A stretch of 37,500 nucleotides of DNA from Phycisphaera mikurensis (GCA_020723465.1 DYIW01000014.1:1-37500), one strand, 5' to 3'; shown: positions 10,850 to 20,846, counted from the first letter of the stretch. The notes: generated by a model not told the origin, from the sequence alone. Numbers and translations are program-made.

Positions 10850-11440
10850 GGGGCGGGAGCGGGCCCTTCTCCCGCCCGCGAACGCCTACCTTGACTACGT
10901 GGTACCGAAGCGGCCCGCCTTGACCCGGACCATCGAGACGGCGCGATGGCGCAGCGGAGCGGCGTTTCCCTGGTGGAGGGGACGGCCGCGATCGCTCGGC
11001 ACACATCCCCTCCCCTCCGGTTCCGTGTAACCGGCTGCGACGCCTGTCTCACCGCGCGTCCCCGCGCGGTGCACCATTCCGGGGCGGGAGCGGGCTCCTC
11101 TCCCGCCCGCGAACGCCGACCTTGAGTACGTGGAACCGAAGCGGCCCGCCTTGACCCGGGCCATCGAGACGGCGCGATGGCGCAGCGAAGCGGCGTTTCC
11201 CTGGTGGAGGGGACGGACCCGATCGCTCCGCTCACATCCCCTCCCCTCCGGTTCCGTGTAACCGGCTGCGACGCCTGTCTCACCGCGCGTCCCCGCGCGG
11301 TGCACCATTCCGGGGCGGGAGCGGGCTCCTCTCCCGCCCGCGAACGCCGACCTTGAGTACGTGGAACCGAAGCGGCCCGCCTTGACCCGGGCCACCGAGA
11401 CGGCGCGATGCAGGAGCGGAGCGGCCTTTCCCCGGTTGAG
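10850..11440. repeat. Family 2 tandem array of 231-bp units
   Basis: Two complete units start at 10850 and 11081, and a third at 11312 is recognisable to about 11440. The start of the shared GGGGCGGGAG recurs exactly every 231 bp. Units 1 and 2 differ at about a dozen sites by eye. Each complete unit carries three perfect stems: GGGCGGGAG with CTCCCGCCC (9 bp, 9-nt loop), CCGGTT with AACCGG (6 bp, 6-nt loop), and ACCGCGCG with CGCGCGGT (8 bp, 4-nt loop). Because 231 is a multiple of three, long open frames run through the array on the minus strand, but nothing else indicates a protein. No gene is supported between 10645 and 11674. Confidence 0.95.
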
Positions 11441-11577
11441 TGGCCGCCAGCGCCGACGTACCAACCGGCACCCGGCGATCCTTCACGACTCTGGACCGCC
11501 AGCATCGCCTTCACCTCGAAGAGGCTCCTTCCGATCATCGCGCGCTCGATGCACCGGGAGGCGCGATGCGGCCACGG

Positions 11578-11648
11578 ACCCCGGGGAAACGGCCGCGATC
11601 GCTCGGCACACATCCCCTCCCCTCCCCCTCCCCTCCCCTCCGGTTCCC
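11578..11648. repeat. Family 2 partial unit with polypyrimidine tract
   Basis: The stretch contains ACGGCCGCGATCGCTCGGCA, CACATCCCCTCCCCT and CCGGTTCC in the same order as the second half of the 231-bp unit. The CCCCT run is expanded at 11612-11640. The 140 bp between it and the third unit are unrelated to the unit, so the array appears to have been interrupted there. Confidence 0.75.
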
Positions 11649-11674
11649 AACCAAACAGCCGCGAAGCCCTAGCC

Positions 11675-12517
11675 CTAGGCTGAGGCGCCGGTGCGCTGGC
11701 CGCGCGAGGCGCCCTGCAGCATGGCCTCGAGGAAGCGCAGCAGCACGTCGGCCTGGAACGGCTTGACCAGGAAGCCGTCCCCGGGCGGGCGCGCCAGGTC
11801 GAAGGCACGCGCCGACGCGAGCAGCACCGGCAGGCCGCGGCGGCGCTCATCGGCCTTGAGGCGCGCGCACGCCTCGATGCCGTCCATGCGCGGCATCTCG
11901 ACGTCCATGAGGATGAGATCGTGGCGCTCCGGATGCGCCATGCTCACCGCCTCCTCGCCGTCGCGCGCCAAGTCGACCTCGTACCCCTTCAGCTCCAGGA
12001 GGTGCGCGACCGTGTCCAGGATGGCGGCGTCATCATCGACCAGCAGGAGGCGCGCGCCCTTGGGCGGCTCGCGCTCCTGCGGGCGGCACTCGAGCACGCC
12101 CTTGAGGTTTACGGTCGTGGGCAGGCCGGCGCCCTCCCAGGCGGCCTCGATCGACGCCTTCAGCTCGCGGTTGAACTCCATGAGTCGCGCCAGCTCGAAG
12201 TCCCGTTCCGCCTCGAACATCTGGTCGTGCGTGTCCACGGTGAAGAAGAACTCCCCGCGGAAGAGGTGCTCCAGCAGACGCATCTTCATGAAGGCGTAGC
12301 GCCGGTTGCCGAGCCGCAGGGCAAAGACGCGGGCGCCGCGGCCAACGCGCGCGGTCTCGTCCAGGAAGTCCTCGCGCAGGCGCTGGCTGACGGGCGTGTC
12401 GCCGCTGCCGGCGGGACGGCGCAGCGAAGGCGGGATGGGCGCGTCGCGGTAGGCATGCTCGAGGTAGAGGTCGATCGCGCGATTGACGTGGTCGAGCGTG
12501 ATCTCTTCCAGTCGCAT
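11675..12517 (-). CDS. Response regulator with N-terminal domain of unknown function
   Basis: A 280-residue protein in two parts. Residues 1-150 form a domain I cannot name, starting MRLEEITLDHVNRAIDLYLE and including FALRLGNRRYAFMKMRLLEHL and FFTVDTHDQMF. It has a mixed helix and strand character. Residues 155-275 form a receiver domain with the acidic cluster Asp161-163 in LLLVDDD, the phosphoacceptor Asp205 in LILMDVEMP, and Lys in FLVKPF. The reversed order (receiver at the C-terminus, no DNA-binding domain) suggests regulation by protein interaction. ATG 12517 is chosen; an in-frame GTG at 12541 would add eight residues. It is separated from pyrD by 124 bp and ends next to the family 2 repeats. 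No dedicated kinase is adjacent. Confidence 0.85.
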   Translation of the reverse strand: MRLEEITLDHVNRAIDLYLEHAYRDAPIPPSLRRPAGSGDTPVSQRLREDFLDETARVGRGARVFALRLGNRRYAFMKMRLLEHLFRGEFFFTVDTHDQMFEAERDFELARLMEFNRELKASIEAAWEGAGLPTTVNLKGVLECRPQEREPPKGARLLLVDDDAAILDTVAHLLELKGYEVDLARDGEEAVSMAHPERHDLILMDVEMPRMDGIEACARLKADERRRGLPVLLASARAFDLARPPGDGFLVKPFQADVLLRFLEAMLQGASRGQRTGASA

Positions 12518-12641
12518 CTCGCTGGGACCTCGGAGCGCCACCTGGAGGGAGAAGGACCTCCACGGTCATTCTCGATCCCCTATACGCAGCATACCCCCGG
12601 GCGGTCGGGTTTCGTTGGAAACTGTCCGCGTTCCGTACAAA

Positions 12642-13577
12642 TCACGGTCTTTCGGGTGCGGGAGGCGCGGCCGGGAAGCGCAGCGTGCCGACCAGATCCC
12701 GCACGTGTGCCACGCCGGCCGCGGCGAGACAGCCGGGCAGGTCCTCGATGATGCGCGGCATGGCCAGGGGATCGCGCAGCGAGGCCGTGCCCACCTGGAC
12801 GGCGCTCGCGCCGGCGACCATGAACTCGAGGACGTCGTCCGCGTCCTGGATGCCGCCGATGCCGATCACCGGGATGGCCACGGCGCGCGCCACCTCGTAG
12901 ACCAGGCGCAGCGCCACCGGCTTGATCGCCGGCCCGGACAGGCCGCCGAAACCATAGCCCAGGCGCGGCCGCCGGGTGCGCCAGTCCACGGCCAGGGCGC
13001 GGATCGTGTTGATCAGGGACACGGCGCAGGCCCCCGCCTCCGCGGCCGCCCGCGCCACGGCCGGCAGGTCGGGCGCCTCGGGCGCGAGCTTGACGATCAG
13101 GGGAAGCGGTGTCTCGCCGGCCACGCCGCGCACGATGCGGGCCACGACCTCGGGATCGCGCGCGAACGGCAGCCCCCCCTGCTCCACGTTGGGACAGGAG
13201 ACGTTCAGCTCCAGCGCGTCGATCCCGGCGCGCGCGCCGACGCGGGCGGCGAGGCGCGGCCACTCATCCAGGCGCTCGCCCGCCACGTTGAGGATCAGGC
13301 AGTCGGCCAGGCCGTCCACCTCGGGAAAGGTCTCGGCCAGGTAGCGGTCGATGCCCTTGTTGGGCAGGCCGATCGAGTTGATGATGCCGCCGGCCGTCTC
13401 GACGATGCGCGGCGGCGGGTTGCCGGCCCGCGGGTGGAGCGTGATGGTCTTGAGGAGCAGCGCTCCGAGGAGCCGGGGATCGAAGAAGGTCGCGGCCTCC
13501 CGCCCCTGGCCGAAGCAGCCGCTGGCCGAGATCACCGGGTTCTTGAGGCGCAGCGGACCGAGCTGGACGTCAAGCAC
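12642..13577 (-). CDS. pyrD: Dihydroorotate dehydrogenase, class 1B-like
   Basis: Flavoenzyme that oxidises dihydroorotate to orotate in pyrimidine synthesis. The 311-residue barrel lacks the N-terminal membrane helix of class 2 enzymes. Visible motifs are LGPLRLKNPVISASGCFG, the substrate-binding NSIGLPNKG, NVSCPNVEQGG with Cys128 as the catalytic base of class 1 enzymes, IVKLAPE, SLINTI, GGLSGPAIKPVALR and GIGGIQDADDVLEFMVAGA for FMN phosphate. Class 1B enzymes normally work with the iron-sulfur subunit PyrK, which is not in this window. It starts with GTG 6 bp after the lspA stop, so lspA and pyrD are likely one transcript with the dksA-like gene. Confidence 0.95.
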   Translation of the reverse strand: MLDVQLGPLRLKNPVISASGCFGQGREAATFFDPRLLGALLLKTITLHPRAGNPPPRIVETAGGIINSIGLPNKGIDRYLAETFPEVDGLADCLILNVAGERLDEWPRLAARVGARAGIDALELNVSCPNVEQGGLPFARDPEVVARIVRGVAGETPLPLIVKLAPEAPDLPAVARAAAEAGACAVSLINTIRALAVDWRTRRPRLGYGFGGLSGPAIKPVALRLVYEVARAVAIPVIGIGGIQDADDVLEFMVAGASAVQVGTASLRDPLAMPRIIEDLPGCLAAAGVAHVRDLVGTLRFPAAPPAPERP

Positions 13578-13583
13578 GGGAGA

Positions 13584-14102
13584 TCACCCGCGCGCGCTGG
13601 CCGAGCCGCCCTCCTTCCTCCCCGCGCAGGAGGAAAGGAGCATCTGCAGGGCGAGCAGGCCCACGCCCACGCAGATGGCGGAGTCGGCGATGTTGAAGGT
13701 CGGAAACGGAGCGAACGGGTCGAAGCCCAGGTCGAACTTCAGGAAGTCGCGCACGTGTCCCAGGCGCAACGAGTCGTGGATGTTGCCCGCGGCACCGCCC
13801 ATGATCAGACCGAGCGAGACCACCGAGAGGTGGTCGCCCGGCCGGGTCTGGAACAGGATGACCAGCACCACGATCACGGCGGCGAAGCGCACCAGCCGCA
13901 GGATCCACGGGTTCCAATCCTTTCCCACGCCCCACATGCCGCCGGGATTGGTGTGGTGGATGATGACGAAGGTCTGGCCGATCACCGGCACGCTCTGCTC
14001 GGGCTGCGGCAGGCGAGAGAACACCAGGCTCTTGCTGAACAGGTCGGCAGCGGTCACGGCGGCAGCGAGCGCCAGGAAGAGGAGGAGTTTCCTGCCGTGC
14101 AT
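13584..14102 (-). CDS. lspA: Lipoprotein signal peptidase (signal peptidase II)
   Basis: Inner-membrane aspartyl protease that removes signal peptides from diacylated prolipoproteins. The 172-residue protein has four hydrophobic segments at about residues 4-22, 69-87, 96-110 and 140-160. The two catalytic aspartates are present: Asp119 in GHVRDF and Asp140 in FNIADS, and the GNIHDSLRLG loop replaces the more common GNLIDRL. It lies between the dksA-like gene (15 bp upstream) and pyrD (6 bp downstream). Its presence agrees with the lipobox in the protein at 425-1039. The C-terminal tail of about 15 residues is short and polar. Confidence 0.96.
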   Translation of the reverse strand: MHGRKLLLFLALAAAVTAADLFSKSLVFSRLPQPEQSVPVIGQTFVIIHHTNPGGMWGVGKDWNPWILRLVRFAAVIVVLVILFQTRPGDHLSVVSLGLIMGGAAGNIHDSLRLGHVRDFLKFDLGFDPFAPFPTFNIADSAICVGVGLLALQMLLSSCAGRKEGGSASARG

Positions 14103-14117
14103 CGCGGCTCGACGGTT

Positions 14118-14696
14118 CTAGTAGCGTTCCTGCTGCTGCTGGCACTTGACGCAGAAGCCCGTCCAGGGCAGGGCCTCGAGGCGCGCCTCCGGGATGGGCT
14201 GCTCGCAGCCCTCGCAGACCCCGTACGTTCCCTTGTCGATGCGCGCCAGCGCGGCGTCGATCTGCAGGACCGCCTCTTCGTTGTTCTCGATCAAGCCGAG
14301 GGTGAAGTCCTGCTCGTAGTTGTCCGATCCGTAGTCGGCCATGTGGTTCGCCGAGGTGTCCTGGCCGCTGAGCTTGAAGGCCTGGGTCTCCATGCTCTTC
14401 AGGTCCCCGACCAGGGCGCGCCGCTTGGCCAGCAGCAGCTCCTGGAAGCGCCCCACGTCGGCGCGCGACAGCCTGTTCCCGGGCTGGCGGGCGGGCTTGC
14501 GCGCGGCGGGAGCAACCGCGCCGGCCTTCTTCTTGCCGGTCCTGGCTGCCTTCTTCGCCGCCCGCTTCGCGCCGTCGCGGGCCGCCGCAGCCTTGCGCGC
14601 CGCCGGTCCGCTGCTCGCGGCCTCGGACCGCTTCTTCGGCGCCACGCCGCGCGGTGTTCTCGCCGCCACTGTCTTCTTTGCCTTCTTCTTTGGCAT
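14118..14696 (-). CDS. TraR/DksA-type C4 zinc-finger protein with Lys/Ala-rich tail
   Basis: A 192-residue protein. Residues 1-70 are Lys, Ala and Arg-rich, resembling a histone-like tail. From residue 75 a coiled-coil region (ADVGRFQELLLAKRRALVGD) is followed by the acidic helix ENNEEAVLQIDAALARIDKG and then the C4 zinc finger YGVCEGCEQPIPEARLEA ... CVKC. Members of this family bind RNA polymerase through its secondary channel; the DksA of E. coli potentiates ppGpp. Whether this one does is not shown. Start ATG 14696 has GGAAGAG 5 bp upstream. It shares a promoter region with the divergent recombinase gene, and it is the first gene of a lspA-pyrD transcript. Confidence 0.92.
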   Translation of the reverse strand: MPKKKAKKTVAARTPRGVAPKKRSEAASSGPAARKAAAARDGAKRAAKKAARTGKKKAGAVAPAARKPARQPGNRLSRADVGRFQELLLAKRRALVGDLKSMETQAFKLSGQDTSANHMADYGSDNYEQDFTLGLIENNEEAVLQIDAALARIDKGTYGVCEGCEQPIPEARLEALPWTGFCVKCQQQQERY

Positions 14697-14722
14697 CGAT
14701 CTCTTCCGCGAAAGGACTTACA

Positions 14723-14751
14723 TTCACCGTAACGTGGTGCCGCACTATAGG
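14723..14751 (+). promoter_or_regulatory. Promoter candidate for the Xer recombinase gene
   Basis: TTCACC (14723-14728) and TATAGG (14746-14751), 17 bp apart, each match 4 of 6 consensus positions. Transcription would start near 14758, 38 bp before the GTG start. Its -10 box overlaps that of the opposite-strand promoter at 14744-14771. Confidence 0.5.
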
Positions 14752-14771
14752 TTGCCACGCTCCAAGGTCAA
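14744..14771 (-). promoter_or_regulatory. Promoter candidate for dksA-lspA-pyrD
   Basis: On the minus strand TTGACC (14766-14771) and TATAGT (14744-14749) are separated by 16 bp, with five of six matches in each. The start of transcription would be near 14737, giving a 40-nt leader before the ATG at 14696. The box shares ACTATAG with the plus-strand promoter. Confidence 0.6.
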
Positions 14772-14795
14772 GGATCTCTCACCCGGAGAGCGAGA

Positions 14796-15689
14796 GTGGC
14801 GGATCTGATCGGTGAGTTCCTGGCCTATCTCAGCGCCGAGGTCGGCCTAGCCCGTTCGACAATAGACGCTTACGAACGCGACCTCGGCCTCTTCCGGGAT
14901 TTTCTTGCCGCGCAGGGTCACCCTTCCCTCATCGTCTCCAGCCCGGAGCCGATTCTGCTCTTTCTCTTGGGCGAGAAGGAGAGAGGAGCGGCCGAGGCCA
15001 TGCTGGCGCGGCGCCTGGCCGCGATCCGTGTCTTCTGCCGCTACTTGCTCGAGACCGGGCGCGCCAGCCGCGACGTGCGCCCGAGCGGCGCCTCGCCCCG
15101 CCTGTGGAAGCGGCTGCCCGCGGTCCTCGACCCGGAAGCGGTCACGCGGCTCCTGGCAGCGCCGCAGGGGACGGATCCGCCGGCGCTGCGCGATCGAGCC
15201 ATGCTCGAGGTCCTCTACGCCACCGGCTGCCGCGTCTCCGAGCTGTGCGGCCTGACCCTGGAGCGCCTGCACCTCGAGGCGCAGTTCGTGCGCTGCCTGG
15301 GCAAGGGCGCCAAGGAAAGGATCGTGCCGCTCGGCCGGCGCGGCCTGGAGGCCCTCGAAGCCTACCTGCGGGACGGGCGGCCGGCGCTCGCCCGCGCGGC
15401 GCGCCCGACCCGCGCGCTTTTCCTGTCGCGCAGCGGCCGCCCCATCGAGCGCACGCGCGTGTGGCGCATCGTCAAGCGCTCTGCGGCGCTCGCCGGCCTG
15501 CCGCCAGCCGGCGTGACCCCGCACTCCCTGCGCCACTCCTTCGCCACGCACCTGCTGGAAAACGGCGCTGACCTGCGCGACGTGCAGGAGCTGCTCGGCC
15601 ACGCCAGCGTGGCCACGACCGAGATCTACACGCACGTCGACCGCCGGCGGCTCAAGGAAGCACACCAGCGCTTCCATCCGCGCGCGTGA
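14796..15689 (+). CDS. Tyrosine site-specific recombinase, XerC/XerD type
   Basis: The 297-residue length and the lack of extra domains fit the chromosomal Xer recombinases, which resolve chromosome dimers at dif sites. Residues 1-85 form the SAM-like N-terminal DNA-binding domain; residues 105-295 hold the catalytic core with all six residues: Arg146 (ATGCRVSEL), Lys173 (GKGAKER), His243 and Arg246 (HSLRHSF), His269 (LGHAS) and the nucleophile Tyr278 (TEIYTHV). XerC and XerD cannot be separated by motif alone, so no symbol is given. GTG start with GGAGAG about 6 bp upstream. It has no adjacent integrase cassette, attachment site or phage gene, so it looks like a housekeeping gene. It ends 10 bp from the convergent uvrC stop. 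Confidence 0.93.
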   Translation: MADLIGEFLAYLSAEVGLARSTIDAYERDLGLFRDFLAAQGHPSLIVSSPEPILLFLLGEKERGAAEAMLARRLAAIRVFCRYLLETGRASRDVRPSGASPRLWKRLPAVLDPEAVTRLLAAPQGTDPPALRDRAMLEVLYATGCRVSELCGLTLERLHLEAQFVRCLGKGAKERIVPLGRRGLEALEAYLRDGRPALARAARPTRALFLSRSGRPIERTRVWRIVKRSAALAGLPPAGVTPHSLRHSFATHLLENGADLRDVQELLGHASVATTEIYTHVDRRRLKEAHQRFHPRA

Positions 15690-15699
15690 AGGAAGGCCC

Positions 15700-17526
15700 T
15701 CAACGACCGAAGTGGCGCGCGATCTCGCGCGCCACGCGCGCGCCGATGCCGGGCAGCGCGGCCAGCTCCTCCGGCGAGGCGCGCCGGATGCCCTCCAGGT
15801 CGCCGAAGCGCCCGAGCAGGATCTGCTTGCGCCGCGGGCCAACCAGCGGGATGGCATCCAGCAGCGAGGCCAGGCTGCGGCGGCCGCGGCGCCGCCGGTG
15901 ATAGGAGATGGCGAAGCGGTGCGCCTCGTCGCGCACCCGCTGCAGGAACATATTCAGCGGCGACGCCTGCGGGAGCACGAGCGGATCCCCGGAACCGCGC
16001 GTGTAGATGCGCTCCTCCTCGCCCGCCCGGAGCACCAGGCCGCGGCCGCGGCGCGCTCCTTTGGCCAGACCGATCAGTGCGACGTGCTCCGCGCCCAGAC
16101 CGTCGAGCACGGCGCGCGCCACGTTCCACTGCCCGCGCCCGCCGTCCACGATGAGCAGGTCGGGGAAGCTCTCCTCCGCGCGCGCGCGCGCGCCGCGCCG
16201 CGCCAGCACCTCGCGCAAGGAAGCGTATTCGTCCTGGGGATCGGCCTGCTTGATGCGAAAGCGCCGGTAGCCGGCCTTGTGCGGCTCGCCCTGGCGGAAC
16301 TGCACGCAGGAGGCGACGGTCTCCTTGCCGCCGGTCGTCGAGACGTCGACGCAGTCGATCACCAGCGGCACGCGCTCGAGATCCAGGAGCGCGCGCAGCT
16401 CCTCGAGCAGCAGGGCGAGACGCCGCCGCCGGTCGCCGCTCGCCTGCAGGCTGAGACGCGCGTTCTCGCGCGCCAGCTCCACCAGACGCGCCTTCTCCCC
16501 GCGCTGCGGCGCCCACAGGCGCGCGCGGGCGCCGCGCCGCTCCGCCAGCCACTCGGCGAGCGCGGCGCGGCCATAGGCCTCGCCCGGCAGCAGGATCTCG
16601 GGCGGCACGGGGCGGCCGCCCTCGTAGAAGCGCTGCAGGAACTGCGCGAGCAGCTCGTCTTGCGGCAGCTCCTCTGGCACGGTGAACGCCGCCCGATCGA
16701 CGAGCCGGCCCTGGCGCACGAACAGCGCCACGACCTGCGTCAAGCCACCCTCGCGCCACACTCCCACGGCGTCCACGTCGCCGACCTGCTCCTTCTCCGC
16801 CGCGCGCGGCCCGGCCGCGGCGATGCTCTGCAGGTAGTCGCGCAGCGCCGCCGCACGTTCGAACTGCTCGCGCCCGGCCGCTGCCTGCATCTCCTGCTCC
16901 ACCAGCAGCACGAGCTCGCCGGTCTCGCCGCGCAGGATGCGGACGGCCCGCTCCACGTCCCGGGCGTAGTCGGCCGGCGCGCGCAGGCCGACGCAGGGCG
17001 CCGAGCAGCGCCCGATCTCGTGCTCCAGGCAGGGGCGCGCGCGGTGGTGGAAGTCCGCGTCCTTGCAGTCGCGCAACGGCACGAAGGAGCGCAGGAAGCG
17101 CAGCGTCAGACGGATGGCGCGCGTCCCCGGGTAGGGGCCGAAGTAGAGCGCCCCGTCGCGGCGCACGCGCCGCGCCGGGACCAGCCGCGGAAAGGGCTCG
17201 CGCGGATCGAGGCGCAGGCTCAGGAAGCTCTTGTCGTCGCGCAGGCGCAGGTTGTAGCGCGGCTGCAGCTTCTTGATGAGGCTGCTCTCCAGCAGCAACG
17301 CCTCCTTCTCGCCGCGCGTCACGATGAACTCGAGGTCGGCGACGTGCTGCTCGATGAAGCGCGTGGCCAGGCGCTGGTCGCGCACCCGGCCGAAGTAGGA
17401 GCGCACGCGGCTCTTCAAGGAACAGGCCTTGCCCACGTAGAGGAGCGCGCCGGCCGCGTCGCGGAACAGGTACACGCCGGGCGCGGCCGGGAGGGAGGAG
17501 AGCTTCTGCCGCAGCGTCTCGTTCAC
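15700..17526 (-). CDS. uvrC: Excinuclease ABC subunit C
   Basis: Endonuclease of nucleotide excision repair that makes the 3' and then the 5' incision near DNA damage once recruited by UvrB. The 608 residues match the family length. Domains in order: GIY-YIG nuclease at the N-terminus (PGVYLF, LLYVGKA with LKSRVRSYF); a Cys-rich region with CLEHEIGRCSAPC that can hold an iron-sulfur cluster; the UVR helix pair (EQFERAAALRDYL) for UvrB binding; the RNase H-like nuclease (DVSTTGGKETVAS, YRRFRIK, DEYASLREVLARR, LLIVDGGRGQ); and a tandem helix-hairpin-helix end (LLDAIPLVGPRRKQILLGRFG, LAALPGIGARVAREI). Starts with GTG, 40 bp downstream of uvrB. Confidence 0.97.
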   Translation of the reverse strand: MNETLRQKLSSLPAAPGVYLFRDAAGALLYVGKACSLKSRVRSYFGRVRDQRLATRFIEQHVADLEFIVTRGEKEALLLESSLIKKLQPRYNLRLRDDKSFLSLRLDPREPFPRLVPARRVRRDGALYFGPYPGTRAIRLTLRFLRSFVPLRDCKDADFHHRARPCLEHEIGRCSAPCVGLRAPADYARDVERAVRILRGETGELVLLVEQEMQAAAGREQFERAAALRDYLQSIAAAGPRAAEKEQVGDVDAVGVWREGGLTQVVALFVRQGRLVDRAAFTVPEELPQDELLAQFLQRFYEGGRPVPPEILLPGEAYGRAALAEWLAERRGARARLWAPQRGEKARLVELARENARLSLQASGDRRRRLALLLEELRALLDLERVPLVIDCVDVSTTGGKETVASCVQFRQGEPHKAGYRRFRIKQADPQDEYASLREVLARRGARARAEESFPDLLIVDGGRGQWNVARAVLDGLGAEHVALIGLAKGARRGRGLVLRAGEEERIYTRGSGDPLVLPQASPLNMFLQRVRDEAHRFAISYHRRRRGRRSLASLLDAIPLVGPRRKQILLGRFGDLEGIRRASPEELAALPGIGARVAREIARHFGR

Positions 17527-17566
17527 GGCTGCATCCTAGCCCGATCCTCCGGCCGCCGCCGCGCGC

Positions 17567-19584
<2,018 letters not shown>

Positions 19585-19588
<4 letters not shown>

Positions 19589-20685
19589 GGTCCGGCGCCG
19601 GCGGGCGCGTCCTCTGGCGCCTGCGGCGCCACGTCGACCGCCTCGAGCCGCTTGAGGAGGGCGCCGACGAACGGGTATTCGGGGTCATTCGCGCGCAGCC
19701 GCGAGAAGTCCGCGAGCGCCTGCGCCGCGTCGCCGGCGTGCACCGTAAGAAAGCCGCGGACGAACAGCGCGCCGCTGTCCAGGGGGTAGGCCGCCTGATA
19801 GAGGTTGACCTGCTCCAGGCGTTCCTGGTACCGGTCCCGCCCGCCGTAGGCCTTGACCACGTTCAGCGATTCCGCCACCAAGTCGGGATCAAGACGGAAC
19901 CCGTCGACCAGCGAGCGCGCCGCGCCGTGCACGTTGCCCACGGCCGCCTGCGCCAGCGCGTACTCCAGCCGCAGGAGCGAATCCTCCGGGAAGAGCGTGA
20001 CCGCGCTGCTCAGGGACGACTCCGCCAGATAGATCTGGCCCTCCTGGAGCTGCTGGCGCGCGCTCGTCACGAGCTGCTCCGCCAGGCCGGACAGGGGATG
20101 GCGCCGGGGCTCCCGGTTCGCCGGCTCCGGCGTGTCCAGGCCAAGAAGCGCGCCCCCCGGCGCCACGCGGATCGACTCCTCGGGCGGCAGGGGCACCACC
20201 GCGGTCACGGGCCCTCCCAGGCGGTCCGGCGCTTCCGCGAGCCCGAGCGACCCGGCGTCCTCGACCACCAGGAAGCCGCCGCGAGGGGCCGGCGCGTTCC
20301 CGGCCGAGGGCTCCTCCGGGAGCGCCGGTCCGGCCGCTCCGGACGGCGCGTCGAGATCGCCGGCGTTGAGCACCCGGCCCTGCCCCAGCGGCGCCAGCGG
20401 CCGGCCCGAACCGAGCGGCGCCAGCGGGCGGCCCGAACCGAGCGGCGCCAGCGGGCGGCCCGAGCCCAGGGGGCTGAACGGCCGGCCGACGTGGCTGCCG
20501 CCGAAGCCGCGTTCCGCCGAACTGAACAGCCGGTTGGAGGCGGAAGCCGTGCTCCCCAGGCGCGGCGCCCCGGCGGGGAAGCGAGAGGAGCCACCCCCGG
20601 CACCGGACGCGGACGGGCCGCCGAGGAGCGCGAGCAGCGCGCCGGCCAGCGCCACCGCCCCGAGCCCAAGACTCGATCGATCCAT
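19585..20685 (-). CDS. Exported protein with nonapeptide repeats and TPR-like C-terminus
   Basis: A 366-residue protein of unknown function. The N-terminus is a signal peptide ([21 protein letters not shown]). Residues 65-105 contain about four copies of a Gly/Pro-rich nonapeptide, GSGRPLAPL, encoded by a 27-bp repeat at 20385-20470. The middle is disordered, Gly and Pro-rich. Residues 200-345 are helical, with a spacing that suggests tetratricopeptide-type repeats ([74 protein letters not shown]), hence a role in binding other proteins. It is the first gene of the uvrB-uvrC unit, with which it overlaps by 4 bp; the functional link is unknown. GGGAG lies upstream of ATG 20685. Confidence 0.83.
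20385..20470. repeat. 27-bp minisatellite, about 3-4 units, inside CDS
   Basis: GCGCCAGCGG recurs at 20391, 20418 and 20445, exactly 27 bp apart, and the flanking bases repeat too. A degraded fourth unit follows. It encodes the nonapeptide stretch of the exported TPR-like protein. Confidence 0.9.
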
Positions 20686-20698
20686 GGCCTGCTCCCTG

Positions 20699-20717
20699 CG
20701 GCCGGCCCCGCCGGCCG
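20699..20717. other. Perfect hairpin in the leader of the TPR-like gene
   Basis: CGGCCGGC and GCCGGCCG form an 8-bp stem around CCC. It lies 14 bp upstream of the start codon at 20685, just upstream of the ribosome-binding GGGAG, and within the predicted leader of that transcript, where it could affect translation of the TPR-like gene, uvrB and uvrC. Confidence 0.45.
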
Positions 20718-20718
20718 T

Positions 20719-20747
20719 TCGACACGCGGGCTTGATCCTTCTATGTT
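20719..20747 (+). promoter_or_regulatory. Promoter candidate for the zinc-ribbon gene
   Basis: TCGACA (20719-20724, five of six) and TATGTT (20742-20747, four of six) are separated by 17 bp. Transcription would begin near 20754, 93 bp upstream of ATG 20847. The -10 box overlaps that of the divergent minus-strand promoter. Confidence 0.5.
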
Positions 20748-20771
20748 AGTCTGCGCCATCCCTGTCCGCAA
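20743..20771 (-). promoter_or_regulatory. Promoter candidate for TPR-like gene, uvrB and uvrC
   Basis: On the minus strand TTGCGG (20766-20771) and TAACAT (20743-20748) are 17 bp apart. The -10 has four of six matches. Start of transcription near 20736, giving a 50-nt leader that contains the hairpin at 20699-20717. Confidence 0.42.
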
Positions 20772-20846
20772 CGCGGGCGGCCGCAGGCGCGGCCGCGGAC
20801 GCCGGCCGGCGTGCTCTCGGGCGCCCGCGCTGAAAGGCAATCGGCC

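Noticed and set aside
10850-11648. CRISPR array
   Set aside because: The units are 231 bp and contiguous, with no short repeat and unique spacer alternation, and no cas genes are in the window.
10702-11850. 382-codon minus-strand open frame containing 77-residue repeats across the 231-bp array
   Set aside because: The repeat period is divisible by three, so the frame is open by necessity. A second frame through the same array is equally open, there is no ribosome-binding site, and the product is Arg/Pro/Gly-rich noise.
12483-14732. 749-codon plus-strand open frame opposite pyrD, lspA and dksA
   Set aside because: Antisense to three genes with clear family motifs; no domain in its product.
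14796-15689. Phage or integron integrase
   Set aside because: Length and organisation match chromosomal Xer recombinases, and no attachment site, cassette or phage gene adjoins.
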